Assembly: GCF_040026395.1 (NCBI RefSeq)
Contig: NZ_CP157278.1
Location: forward strand, 5,580,001 to 5,644,000
Source of the DNA: Pedobacter lusitanus
Lineage (GTDB): Bacteria; Bacteroidota; Bacteroidia; Sphingobacteriales; Sphingobacteriaceae
Reading direction: 5' to 3'
DNA: 64,000 bases
The notes beneath the pieces were generated by a model. That model did no database searches. It worked only from the letters and a program-made list of their open reading frames with translations, and had not been told where the DNA came from. Position 1 is the first letter of the stretch; the number at the start of each line of letters is the position of its first letter. This document shows positions 53,561 to 61,506 of the stretch, piece by piece. A program made the translations under genes and the position numbers.

Positions 53561-54246
53561 TCAGATTAAAAACCGTATGTGTAGATGACGAACTTCCTTC
53601 TTTAAAACTACTGAAGGAATATGGTGAAATGGTACCCGGAATAGAGCTGATCAGATCATTTTCCAATGCTAAAGAAGCAATTGCATTTTTAGAGAAAACA
53701 AAGGTCGATTTGTTGTTGCTCGATATCAGGATGCCTGGATTTACCGGTCTTGAACTCTTGCAGCAGCTGAGTTATAAACCACTTTGTATTTTTATTACTG
53801 CTGATCTCAACTCCGCTGTGCAGGCCTATGAATTGGATGTGATTGACTATCTGATTAAGCCCGTACCCTTTACCCGTTTTGAAAAATCAGTGAATAAAGC
53901 AATAGAGTATAAGAGATTTACGGCCTTTAATGATACAGATGAGAAAATCATTATGTTTAAATCTGACTATATGATCCAGCGTATGCGTCTGGCAGACATA
54001 CTCTGGATAGAAGGTTTGGGAGAATATATCAAGCTGGTGGGGAGATTTAAGAATTTTACCTTATTACAAAGGATGAGTGAATTCGCAGAACAATACGCCT
54101 ATCTCGGTTTTATCCGGATCCATAAATCTTACCTTGTTCTTGCACAGGATATTGAATCCTACTCATCGAGTACTGTCAAATTGAAATCAGGTCATGAGCT
54201 GCCTATTGGCAGAGTGTATAAACAGAATGTACGGCTGAGAGGGTAG
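53557..54246 (+). CDS. LytTR-family response regulator
   Basis: A 229-residue regulator. The receiver domain (1-120) has the phospho-acceptor Asp56 in LLLLDIRMPGFTG, the acid pair CVDDELPS, and the Lys of YLIKPVPF. The LytTR DNA-binding domain (about 130-229) has SDYMIQRMRLADILWIEGLG, RIHKSYLVLAQDIES and LPIGRVYKQNV. It pairs with the LytS-type kinase through a 4-base overlap. Likely targets are the divergent DUF2490-CitMHS genes. Confidence 0.93.
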   Translation: MIRLKTVCVDDELPSLKLLKEYGEMVPGIELIRSFSNAKEAIAFLEKTKVDLLLLDIRMPGFTGLELLQQLSYKPLCIFITADLNSAVQAYELDVIDYLIKPVPFTRFEKSVNKAIEYKRFTAFNDTDEKIIMFKSDYMIQRMRLADILWIEGLGEYIKLVGRFKNFTLLQRMSEFAEQYAYLGFIRIHKSYLVLAQDIESYSSSTVKLKSGHELPIGRVYKQNVRLRG

Positions 54247-54351
54247 CAGGAGAATACCTTTCACAATAACTATCTTTTGATCATAGCAAAGATAAAATGA
54301 ACAAAATGCCTTTCAATTTTGTATTTAATTATAACTAAATAATGAAAAAAG

Positions 54352-55398
54352 ATGAAAGCAGTAAAATCCTATGCCGCGCATAGCGCAGATAAACCACTGG
54401 CCCCATATCAGCTGGATCGTCGTGAGCCCGGTGCTGACGATGTAGAGATCAAGATCTTGTATTGCGGAGTCTGTCATTCAGATATCCATACCGCAAGAAA
54501 TGAATGGGGAGGAACGATGTATCCTGTTGTTCCCGGACATGAAATTGTAGGTAAAGTAACCCGTGTAGGGGATAAGGTTAGCCGCTTTAAAGTTGGTGAT
54601 AACGTTGGTGTAGGCTGTTTTGTGGATTCCTGCGGTCATTGCAGAAACTGTGCAGAAGATAATGAACAATATTGTGAGAATGGACACTCGCAGACCTATA
54701 ACTCTATGTTACAGGATAAAAAGACAATCACTTACGGTGGGTATTCCACTCATATCGTGGTTACACAGAAATTTGTATTAAACGTTTCTGATAAGCTTCC
54801 ACTGGAAAAAGTAGCACCGTTATTATGTGCAGGTATTACCACTTATTCCCCTTTAAAACACTGGAATGTTAAAAAAGGCGATAAACTGGCTGTAGTTGGT
54901 TTGGGTGGGTTAGGACATATGGCTGTGAAAATTGCTGCTTCTATGGGAGCAGAAGTCACCGTATTGAGCCGTTCTAAAAGCAAAGAGAAAGATGCCAGTG
55001 AATTAGGTGCACATCATTTTGAAATCACGACTGAAAAAGAAACGATGAAAAAACTGGCCGGCAGTTTTGATTATATCATTGATACCGTTTCAGCAGACCA
55101 TGATTATAATGAATATCTGGCTTTATTACGTACCAATGGGGTAATGGTTTTATTAGGTGTACCACCAAAACCCTCAGATGTGCATGCATTTCAGTTAATC
55201 GGAGGCCGTCGCAGTCTGGTAGGATCATTAGTCGGAGGAATAAAAGAAACCCAGGAAATGCTGGATTACTGTGCAGAACACAATATTACTTCAGATGTGG
55301 AAATGATTGGTATTGATAAGATCAATGAAGCTTATGAACGTACCCTGGCCGGAGACGTACATTATCGTTTTGTAATTGATATGGCCACATTAAATTAA
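54352..55398 (+). CDS. NAD(P)-dependent zinc alcohol dehydrogenase (YahK/CAD type)
   Basis: A 348-residue MDR enzyme. Catalytic zinc ligands are Cys41 (CGVCHSD) and His63/Glu64 (PGHE); structural zinc ligands are Cys94, Cys97, Cys100 and Cys108 (CGHCRNC...C). The nucleotide motif is GLGGLGHMAVK. This is the layout of cinnamyl/aldehyde reductases such as YahK and YjgB, which use NADPH to reduce aldehydes. It has a clear terminator downstream (55453-55481). It stands alone between the LytT gene and metN. Confidence 0.93.
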   Translation: MKAVKSYAAHSADKPLAPYQLDRREPGADDVEIKILYCGVCHSDIHTARNEWGGTMYPVVPGHEIVGKVTRVGDKVSRFKVGDNVGVGCFVDSCGHCRNCAEDNEQYCENGHSQTYNSMLQDKKTITYGGYSTHIVVTQKFVLNVSDKLPLEKVAPLLCAGITTYSPLKHWNVKKGDKLAVVGLGGLGHMAVKIAASMGAEVTVLSRSKSKEKDASELGAHHFEITTEKETMKKLAGSFDYIIDTVSADHDYNEYLALLRTNGVMVLLGVPPKPSDVHAFQLIGGRRSLVGSLVGGIKETQEMLDYCAEHNITSDVEMIGIDKINEAYERTLAGDVHYRFVIDMATLN

Positions 55399-55452
55399 AA
55401 CAGGCAGAGAGAATGATCATTAAAAAAAAATCTTAGTTTGAACAATAAAAAC

Positions 55453-55481
55453 AAAAGAGGCGCTTTCACAGTGCCTTTTTT
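55453..55481 (+). terminator. intrinsic terminator of the alcohol dehydrogenase
   Basis: aggcgct (55458-55464) and agtgcct (55470-55476) form a 7-bp stem with one G-U pair and a 5-base loop, extended by A-T pairs and followed by a run of T's through 55481. It is a well-formed Rho-independent terminator. Confidence 0.75.
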
Positions 55482-55537
55482 GTTATCATCCTGATAGTTA
55501 AAGTCTATAAATGTAATAGACTATTGATGATTATTAT

Positions 55538-55545
55538 TACTTTTG
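55538..55545 (+). promoter_or_regulatory. -7 box close to the metN start
   Basis: TACTTTTG fits TAnnTTTG, 8 bases before ATG 55554, and is followed by cgccg, as is common in these promoters. No TTG at the -33 distance is evident. If it is active, the metN transcript is nearly leaderless, which also argues against a riboswitch here. Confidence 0.4.
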
Positions 55546-55553
55546 CGCCGAAC

Positions 55554-56585
55554 ATGATTGTATTAAAAAATATAACTAAACAATTTCACCAGAAAAACAG
55601 AGAGATTACTGCTTTGTCGGACGTGTCACTGACCGTTCCCAAAGGTAAAATCTATGGGGTGATCGGAGCTTCAGGTGCAGGTAAAAGCACCCTGATCCGT
55701 TGTGTGAATTTGCTGGAAAGACCAACTTCAGGAGAAGTTATCGTTGACGGGCTCAATCTGATTAATTTATCCTCAGCGCAGCTGGCTAAAGAGAGAAGAC
55801 AGATTGGTATGATCTTTCAGCATTTCAATCTTTTATCATCCAGAACCGTTGCAGAAAATATTGCTTTCCCTTTAGAGCTGGACAGTGTTCCAAAAGAACA
55901 GATACAGCAGCGGGTGGCAGAATTACTGGCATTGGTCGGTCTGGAAGAAAAAGGTAAAGATTACCCGGCTAATTTATCCGGAGGACAAAAACAGCGTGTT
56001 GCTATTGCAAGAACACTGGCCAGCAATCCTAAAGTGCTTTTATGTGATGAAGCGACCAGTGCACTGGATCCGGCAACTACAAAATCTATCCTTACCTTAT
56101 TAAAAGATATCAATAAAAGACTGGATATTACTATTTTGCTGATCACCCATGAGATGGATGTAGTCAAAAGTATATGTGATGAAGTTGCAGTGATCAGTGC
56201 GGGTAAATTAATAGAACAAGGCACAGTGAGTGAGATTTTTGCGCATCCCAAAGCAGATCTTACCCATGAATTTATAGCTTCTTCGTTAAAAATCAATATT
56301 CCGGAAACCTATCTGGAGAGACTGACTGATACATTTTCAGCAGATAAAAAACCCTTATTAAAACTTGAATTTACAGGACAGTCAGTAGATGATCCGGTAC
56401 TTTCGGAAGTCAGCAGATTGTTCAATCTCAATAATAATATCATTTACGCACAGATTGAATATGCCGGAGGCGTAAAATTCGGGGCAATGGTTATCGAAGT
56501 TTCCGGAGCACAGCAGGACAGCCTGAAGGCAATAGCATACTATGAAAATAAACAGATTAAAGTGGAGGTTTTAGGATATGTCTGA
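55554..56585 (+). CDS. metN: methionine ABC transporter ATP-binding protein MetN
   Basis: A 343-residue ATPase from ATG 55554 ([11 protein letters not shown]); an earlier in-frame ATG at 55524 adds ten residues upstream of a promoter box. Walker A is GASGAGKST near residue 44, the Q-loop is IFQHFNLL, the signature is [16 protein letters not shown] and Walker B is [12 protein letters not shown]. The C-terminal region (about 265-343) resembles the NIL/ACT-type regulatory domain that binds methionine and inhibits transport. The gene overlaps metI by 8 bases. It powers import of D/L-methionine. Confidence 0.93.
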   Translation: MIVLKNITKQFHQKNREITALSDVSLTVPKGKIYGVIGASGAGKSTLIRCVNLLERPTSGEVIVDGLNLINLSSAQLAKERRQIGMIFQHFNLLSSRTVAENIAFPLELDSVPKEQIQQRVAELLALVGLEEKGKDYPANLSGGQKQRVAIARTLASNPKVLLCDEATSALDPATTKSILTLLKDINKRLDITILLITHEMDVVKSICDEVAVISAGKLIEQGTVSEIFAHPKADLTHEFIASSLKINIPETYLERLTDTFSADKKPLLKLEFTGQSVDDPVLSEVSRLFNLNNNIIYAQIEYAGGVKFGAMVIEVSGAQQDSLKAIAYYENKQIKVEVLGYV

Positions 56586-57234
56586 GTCTATGATTTTAAT
56601 GATGTTCAAAGGAACATGGGAGACTATAGTCATGACCTTTGTCTCAGGCTTTTTCGGTTTTGTCATTGGACTGCCTACCGGCGTAATGCTTTATCTGACC
56701 CGTAAAGGCCAGGTACTGGAAAACAGAACATTGAATAATACGGTATCCGTTTTAGTGAATGTTTTTCGCTCTATTCCGTTTATCATCCTGATTGTATGGA
56801 TGATACCTTTTACCCGTATGCTGGTTGGAACCTCCATCGGTATTGAAGCTGCTTTAGTACCTTTAAGTATTGGTGCGGCACCTTTTATTGCCAGAATGGT
56901 AGAGAACAGTCTGATAGAAGTTCCCGGCGGACTGGTTGAGGCTGCCAGAGCGATGGGCGCAACCCCTTTTCAGATCGTTTATAAGGTTTTACTGCCCGAA
57001 GCTTTGCCTTCACTGATCAATACAGCCTCTATTACACTGATCACACTGGTTGGTTATTCAGCTATGGGTGGTGCCGTTGGTGCAGGTGGATTAGGCCAGA
57101 TCGGTTATCAGTATGGTTATGTAGGTTATGATGTACTGGTGATGAATACGGTGCTGATTGTACTGGTTGTACTGGTTTTTGCTATACAATTTACCGGTGA
57201 TTTTATTGCTAAACGGGTGGATCACAGAAAATAA
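56578..57234 (+). CDS. metI: methionine ABC transporter permease MetI
   Basis: A 218-residue permease with five hydrophobic segments. The EAA-type coupling motif is [39 protein letters not shown] near the C-terminus is characteristic of MetI. The gene overlaps metN by 8 bases and precedes metQ by 59 bases. The three-gene order N-I-Q is the usual one. The protein forms the channel for methionine in the inner membrane. Confidence 0.93.
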   Translation: MSESMILMMFKGTWETIVMTFVSGFFGFVIGLPTGVMLYLTRKGQVLENRTLNNTVSVLVNVFRSIPFIILIVWMIPFTRMLVGTSIGIEAALVPLSIGAAPFIARMVENSLIEVPGGLVEAARAMGATPFQIVYKVLLPEALPSLINTASITLITLVGYSAMGGAVGAGGLGQIGYQYGYVGYDVLVMNTVLIVLVVLVFAIQFTGDFIAKRVDHRK

Positions 57235-57293
57235 AAAGAAAAACAAGGCCTTCAATCACTAAAGGCTCTATCTGACAAAAAAACAATAAATAA

Positions 57294-58112
57294 ATGAAAC
57301 TAAAAATTCAATTACTGGCAGCTGTAGCTGTTATCGCTTCAGTTACGCTTTACAGCTGTGGTGGCGGAGCTAAAAAGAATGATCCGAATCATATCAAAGT
57401 TGGTGTAGAATCAGGTCCGGAATACGCCGTTGCACAGGCAGCACAGAAAGTAGCCAGAGAAAAATTCGGATTAGAAGTAGAACTGGTACAATTTAACGAT
57501 TTCGTTATGCCAAATGAGGCATTAAGTCAGGGTGATCTGGATGCCAATGTGTTCCAGAATAAACCATATCTTGATGTACAGACTAAACAACGTGGTTATA
57601 AGTTTGCTATCCAGGGTAATACATTCGTTTTCCCATTGGCAGGTTATTCCAGAAAGATCAAGAAAATTGAAGAACTGAAAGAAGGAAATACGATCATTAT
57701 CCCGAACGATCCGACTAACGGAGGCAGAGCTTTACTTCTTTTACAAAAATCAGGATTACTGAAATTAAAAGAAGGTGTTGGCTTGTTACCTACAGTAAAT
57801 GACATTGTAGACAACCCGAAAAAGATAAAAATTCTGGAACTTGAGGCACCTCAGTTGCCAAGAGCGCTGGATGATCAGAATGTAACTATTGCAGTGATCA
57901 ATAATACTTTTGCTACATCAGTAGGATTGATTGCTGACCGTGACGGATTGATTGTAGAAGATAAAAAATCACCTTATGTAAACATCATTGTATCCAGAGA
58001 AGATAATAAGGATGAAGAGAAGATTAAAAAGTTTGTAAAGGCATTTCAGTCTGATGAAGTGGCCGAAGCTGCCGCTAAAGTATTTAAAGGCGGAGCTGTT
58101 AAAGGCTGGTAA
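57294..58112 (+). CDS. metQ: methionine-binding lipoprotein MetQ
   Basis: A 272-residue lipoprotein. The lipobox is TLYSC with Cys22. The NlpA/MetQ pattern is KVGVESGPEYAVAQAAQKVA, FNDFVMPNEALSQGDLDANV, FQNKPYLD and IIPNDPTNGGRALLLLQKSG. It captures methionine in the periplasm and delivers it to MetNI. Length matches the family. It ends the metNIQ unit, with a terminator hairpin at 58129-58159. Confidence 0.93.
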   Translation: MKLKIQLLAAVAVIASVTLYSCGGGAKKNDPNHIKVGVESGPEYAVAQAAQKVAREKFGLEVELVQFNDFVMPNEALSQGDLDANVFQNKPYLDVQTKQRGYKFAIQGNTFVFPLAGYSRKIKKIEELKEGNTIIIPNDPTNGGRALLLLQKSGLLKLKEGVGLLPTVNDIVDNPKKIKILELEAPQLPRALDDQNVTIAVINNTFATSVGLIADRDGLIVEDKKSPYVNIIVSREDNKDEEKIKKFVKAFQSDEVAEAAAKVFKGGAVKGW

Positions 58113-58128
58113 AATTGAACTTATAAAT

Positions 58129-58159
58129 GAAAAGGCTGCCTCATCAGGGCGGCCTTTTC
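58129..58159. terminator. bidirectional hairpin between metQ and the DUF5655 gene
   Basis: gaaaaggctgc (58129-58139) and gcggccttttc (58149-58159) pair with one G-U pair across a 9-base loop. The A/T-rich outer part gives T-runs on both strands, fitting a shared terminator for the convergent genes. Confidence 0.65.
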
Positions 58160-58161
58160 AT

Positions 58162-58524
58162 TTACAGACCATTTTCATAAGCTTTTTTCATATACATCCT
58201 GACCTCTTCATTCAGATCCTCTTTAGCATAAATGCGGATATGGTGATTATAGTCATTACTGCCGGGAACCTGTTTTATTTTCCGGAAACACAGATTATCC
58301 TCATAGACCTCTTTAAAGGGAAAAACAACGTCAATGAAATCTTTGCCCATTTGTATAACATAGGCAAAATTGATTCTCGCAGAAAAAGCAATCATGGTTT
58401 TGGCAGGATGAAAACTAATCTTTCCTATCTGCTGGAATGCTTCGTTTAATTCCTCGAAAAGGATGATAGCATGTGCTGATTTTTTAGCCATAAACTCTTT
58501 AAGCAGCTGATCTTCGTATTCCAT
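58162..58524 (-). CDS. DUF5655-like small protein
   Basis: A 120-residue protein. The pattern ELNEAFQQIGKISFHPAKTM, SARINFAYVIQMGKDFIDVV and SNDYNHHIRIYAKEDLNEEV followed by KKAYENG matches DUF5655 as I know it, a small domain often near transport or nuclease genes and of unknown function. It is cytosolic with no signal peptide. The gene lies downstream of the AraC regulator (29 bases) on the same strand and may be co-transcribed with it. Confidence 0.72.
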   Translation of the reverse strand: MEYEDQLLKEFMAKKSAHAIILFEELNEAFQQIGKISFHPAKTMIAFSARINFAYVIQMGKDFIDVVFPFKEVYEDNLCFRKIKQVPGSNDYNHHIRIYAKEDLNEEVRMYMKKAYENGL

Positions 58525-58553
58525 AACTAAAAGATATTACCAGTTGAAGATAA

Positions 58554-59546
58554 TTAATTCAGTTTGACTTTGCCCGGAGAAATACCGAATTTTTTGCTGA
58601 ATGCCGTGTTAAAATGCTGTACAGAAGAATAACCCATATTCTCTGAGATGGCTTTGATCGGAATGCCCGAAAGCAATTGTTCTCTGGCCTCCATCAGTTT
58701 CACGTCGCTTAAATACCCAAAAACAGTGGTGTCAAAAAGCTCTTTAAAGCCATTCTTTAACTTGAATTCATTGATGCCTGCTATTCTGGCTAATTCGGCT
58801 AAAGAAGGTGGGGTGTGTATATGGGCAGTCAGGTATTCTCTGGCATAATGAATACAATCTTTCTCGTAGGCAGATTTCAATACAGACTTCGTGTTTTTTT
58901 TAGCGAGCTGTTCAAAGGCCTGTGCCTGCAGACTCAGTAATTCCATACATTTTGCCTGTAAGAATATCAGTTTCAATCCCCCTGAAAAATCGCAGTTTAT
59001 AATCTCACGAATACACTGTTGCATTGCAAAAGTCATTCTCAAATTACTGTCAGACAGGTCCGAAAACTGGTGTTTCTGTATATTTTTACAAAATACAGCC
59101 AATAAACCACCCACATCTTTGACCAGTTCAAGAAAATAGGCTATCTGAAAATGAATCTCAAAGAACTGATAAGGTACATTTGGATTATACTGACCAACAC
59201 CATCAAATTCAGGACTGTAAAGCAGGTTATGTTGTAAAGGTTTAAATTCATGGATATGACCATTAATATGGTTCTCCATAGAACCACCTCCGGCCAGAGA
59301 AAAATGGAGTTCCACAAAGTCGGGCTCATCCGTTGAACGGAAGCGGAGTCTGTGGTTTTTGATTCTCATATCCCCAAATACGATATAGATATTGGGTAAA
59401 GTCAGGTGCGTTAGTTCTGCATCAAAGGAAGGGAAGTTGTATTTTTCTTTGCGCTCAGTCACGAATGGTGGTAACAGACCTGAATAATCGGCGATTCCAC
59501 CAATTTCAGTCCATTTACCATATTCATCACATAAAGCCATTCCCAT
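58554..59546 (-). CDS. PchR-like AraC-family regulator of the ABC pair
   Basis: A 330-residue transcription factor. The long N-terminal sensor (about 1-225) has FVELHFSLAGGGSMENHING and LLYSPEFDGVGQYNPNVPYQ, a layout seen in PchR/YbtA-type proteins that bind ferric siderophores. The C-terminal HTH has LAELARIAGINEFKLKNGFK and AISENMGYSSVQHFNTAFSK with FGISPGKV. It is divergent from the two ABC transporter genes, across a 132-base region carrying two 16-base direct repeats 21 bases apart. It probably activates them when iron is scarce or a siderophore is present (inference). Confidence 0.9.
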   Translation of the reverse strand: MGMALCDEYGKWTEIGGIADYSGLLPPFVTERKEKYNFPSFDAELTHLTLPNIYIVFGDMRIKNHRLRFRSTDEPDFVELHFSLAGGGSMENHINGHIHEFKPLQHNLLYSPEFDGVGQYNPNVPYQFFEIHFQIAYFLELVKDVGGLLAVFCKNIQKHQFSDLSDSNLRMTFAMQQCIREIINCDFSGGLKLIFLQAKCMELLSLQAQAFEQLAKKNTKSVLKSAYEKDCIHYAREYLTAHIHTPPSLAELARIAGINEFKLKNGFKELFDTTVFGYLSDVKLMEAREQLLSGIPIKAISENMGYSSVQHFNTAFSKKFGISPGKVKLN

Positions 59547-59551
59547 AATTA

Positions 59552-59588
59552 ATCCTTTTGATATAAAAACCTATCCTTTTGATATAAA
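59552..59588. promoter_or_regulatory. two 16-base direct repeats, probable AraC operator
   Basis: atccttttgatataaa occurs at 59552-59567 and again, identically, at 59573-59588. The period is 21 bases, two helical turns, so an AraC dimer could bind both on one face of the DNA. It lies 5 bases from the regulator gene start and upstream of the divergent ABC genes. Confidence 0.7.
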
Positions 59589-59678
59589 TGTTTTTTTTAA
59601 ACACAGTACATCTTTGTACAAAGCTAATATTATTTAGAAGAATTATAAATAATATTTTTAAGCTAGTTTAAAACGAAT

Positions 59679-61463
59679 ATGAGTACTACAAAACCTAAAA
59701 ACGGTATTGGCAGGTTACTGCAGATTGCCGGAAAAGAAAAATTACTATTGAGTGTATCAGCAGTACTGGCTGTTATCCATTCGCTGCTTACCATTATTCC
59801 TTACATACTGGTCTATTATATAGTCCAGGCTATGCTGGAGCCACCTGTTGACACCACTCAGATGATTAATTATATCTGGCAGGCTGTGCTGGCTATGATT
59901 GCTGCATATGCTTTATTGTATGCCGCAGGAGTGACTTCACATATCGCAGCATTTAATATTTTATATCAGCTGCGGAAACAAATGGCCGAAAAACTGGGCC
60001 GGTTACCTATAGGCTTTATCAATCAGAATAATTCCGGGGCGCTGAAAAAAATAATGGCAGACGATGTAGAGCGCATCGAAAACTTCATTGCACACAGTAT
60101 TCCTGATTTTGTCAAAGGAATTACACTGCCGGTAGTAACACTGATTTATCTGTTTACTGTAAATTGGATACTGGCGCTGAGCAGCTGTCTGCCTATCATT
60201 CTGCTGGCAGTATTTATGCCCGTCTTTTTCAGTAAAGCAAGAAACAGTGAGTTAACGGCCTATCATAACGCACTGGAAAATATGAACTCGGGTATTGTAG
60301 AGTTTGTCAGAGCTATGCCCGTGATTAAGATTTTCGGGCATACTGCAGATAGTTTTGCGCAGTACAGCGGATCAGTATATCGTTTCAGAGATATGGTGGT
60401 GACCTATATCCGCAGTTCTGCTCCGGGATATGGCGTCTTTGTCAGTTTTATCAGTAATGCCTCTCTGCCTGTTCTGGCACTTGGCTTCTATTTGTATTTT
60501 AACGGAGGACTAAGTCTGGCTGTGTTTTTTCTGTTCCTGATTCTGGGTGTGGGTTATATCCGTCCGTTGTTTGCCTTAAGTAATATGGGGCCGCAGATTT
60601 CACTGATTAACCACGGGGTGAAACGGCTGGATGAAATTCTGTTCAGTCAGGAACAGGAAACTACAGGCGAAGATGAGCTGACTGATGACTTTAGTATTGA
60701 ATTTGATCAGGTATCTTTCAGTTATGATGAGCAGACACTTGTACTGAATGGTGTTAGTTTTGCTGTCCCGCAAGGTAGTATTACTGCGCTGGTTGGTCCG
60801 TCAGGGTCTGGTAAATCCACCGCTGCACAGCTGATTTCCCGTTTCTGGGATGTAAAATATGGTACTGTTTCTATTGGTAAACTGGACATCAGAGAACTCC
60901 GGCCAGAAGAGCTCATGAAACATGTCTCTTTCGTTTTTCAGGATAGCTTCATGTTTCAGCAGACTATTTTTGAGAACATCCGTATGGGGATGGACAAAAT
61001 AGAGAAAGAGATTATTGCGGCAGCAAAAGCAGCACAATGCCATAACTTTATTGAACAGTTACCAGCTGGTTACCAAACATTGTGGGGAGAAAATGGAGTG
61101 CATCTCAGTGGTGGGGAGCAACAGCGTATACAGCTGGCCAGAGCAATTCTAAAAGATTCGCCGATTCTTATACTTGATGAAGCTACAGCCTTTAGTGATC
61201 CTGAAAATGAAAACCTGATCCAGGAAGCGTTTAATGAACTGATCACGAATAAAACTGTAATTGTCATTGCACATCGTTTAAGTACAATTACCAGTTGCGA
61301 TCAGATCGTTGTACTGGACCGCGGACGAGTTGCCGGAATCGGAAAACATGAAGAATTACTGGACGATTGCAAACTGTATCAGCAGCTGTGGAATGCACAT
61401 ACCAGAGCTAAAGAATTTGCATTGTCTGAAAATATTACCGTAACCCAACCCCTTAGTAGTTAA
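59679..61463 (+). CDS. ABC transporter half-molecule (YbtP-like, type IV exporter fold)
   Basis: A 594-residue fused permease-ATPase with six membrane segments (about 20-310) and one NBD. Walker A is GPSGSGKST near residue 378, the signature is LSGGEQQRIQLARAIL and Walker B is LILDEATAF. The residue after Walker B is followed by FSDPENE where most exporters read SLD, a small deviation. It starts 43 bases before the second half-transporter, so the two form a heterodimer. Next to a PchR-like regulator it is best compared with YbtP/IrtA, which import ferric siderophores despite the exporter fold. True efflux is the alternative. Confidence 0.88.
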   Translation: MSTTKPKNGIGRLLQIAGKEKLLLSVSAVLAVIHSLLTIIPYILVYYIVQAMLEPPVDTTQMINYIWQAVLAMIAAYALLYAAGVTSHIAAFNILYQLRKQMAEKLGRLPIGFINQNNSGALKKIMADDVERIENFIAHSIPDFVKGITLPVVTLIYLFTVNWILALSSCLPIILLAVFMPVFFSKARNSELTAYHNALENMNSGIVEFVRAMPVIKIFGHTADSFAQYSGSVYRFRDMVVTYIRSSAPGYGVFVSFISNASLPVLALGFYLYFNGGLSLAVFFLFLILGVGYIRPLFALSNMGPQISLINHGVKRLDEILFSQEQETTGEDELTDDFSIEFDQVSFSYDEQTLVLNGVSFAVPQGSITALVGPSGSGKSTAAQLISRFWDVKYGTVSIGKLDIRELRPEELMKHVSFVFQDSFMFQQTIFENIRMGMDKIEKEIIAAAKAAQCHNFIEQLPAGYQTLWGENGVHLSGGEQQRIQLARAILKDSPILILDEATAFSDPENENLIQEAFNELITNKTVIVIAHRLSTITSCDQIVVLDRGRVAGIGKHEELLDDCKLYQQLWNAHTRAKEFALSENITVTQPLSS

Positions 61464-61506
61464 TTTTTAATCTGTCTGATCAAAACGCAGCATATTTAAT
61501 CATAAA

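Noticed and set aside
55399..55553. Possible SAM riboswitch before metNIQ
   Set aside because: The gap is occupied by the terminator of the upstream gene, and the promoter box lies 8 bases before the start. I see no SAM-type aptamer.
58054..58449. 132-codon plus-strand frame after metQ
   Set aside because: It overlaps metQ and runs antisense through the DUF5655 gene and the terminator hairpin. The frame is a shadow.
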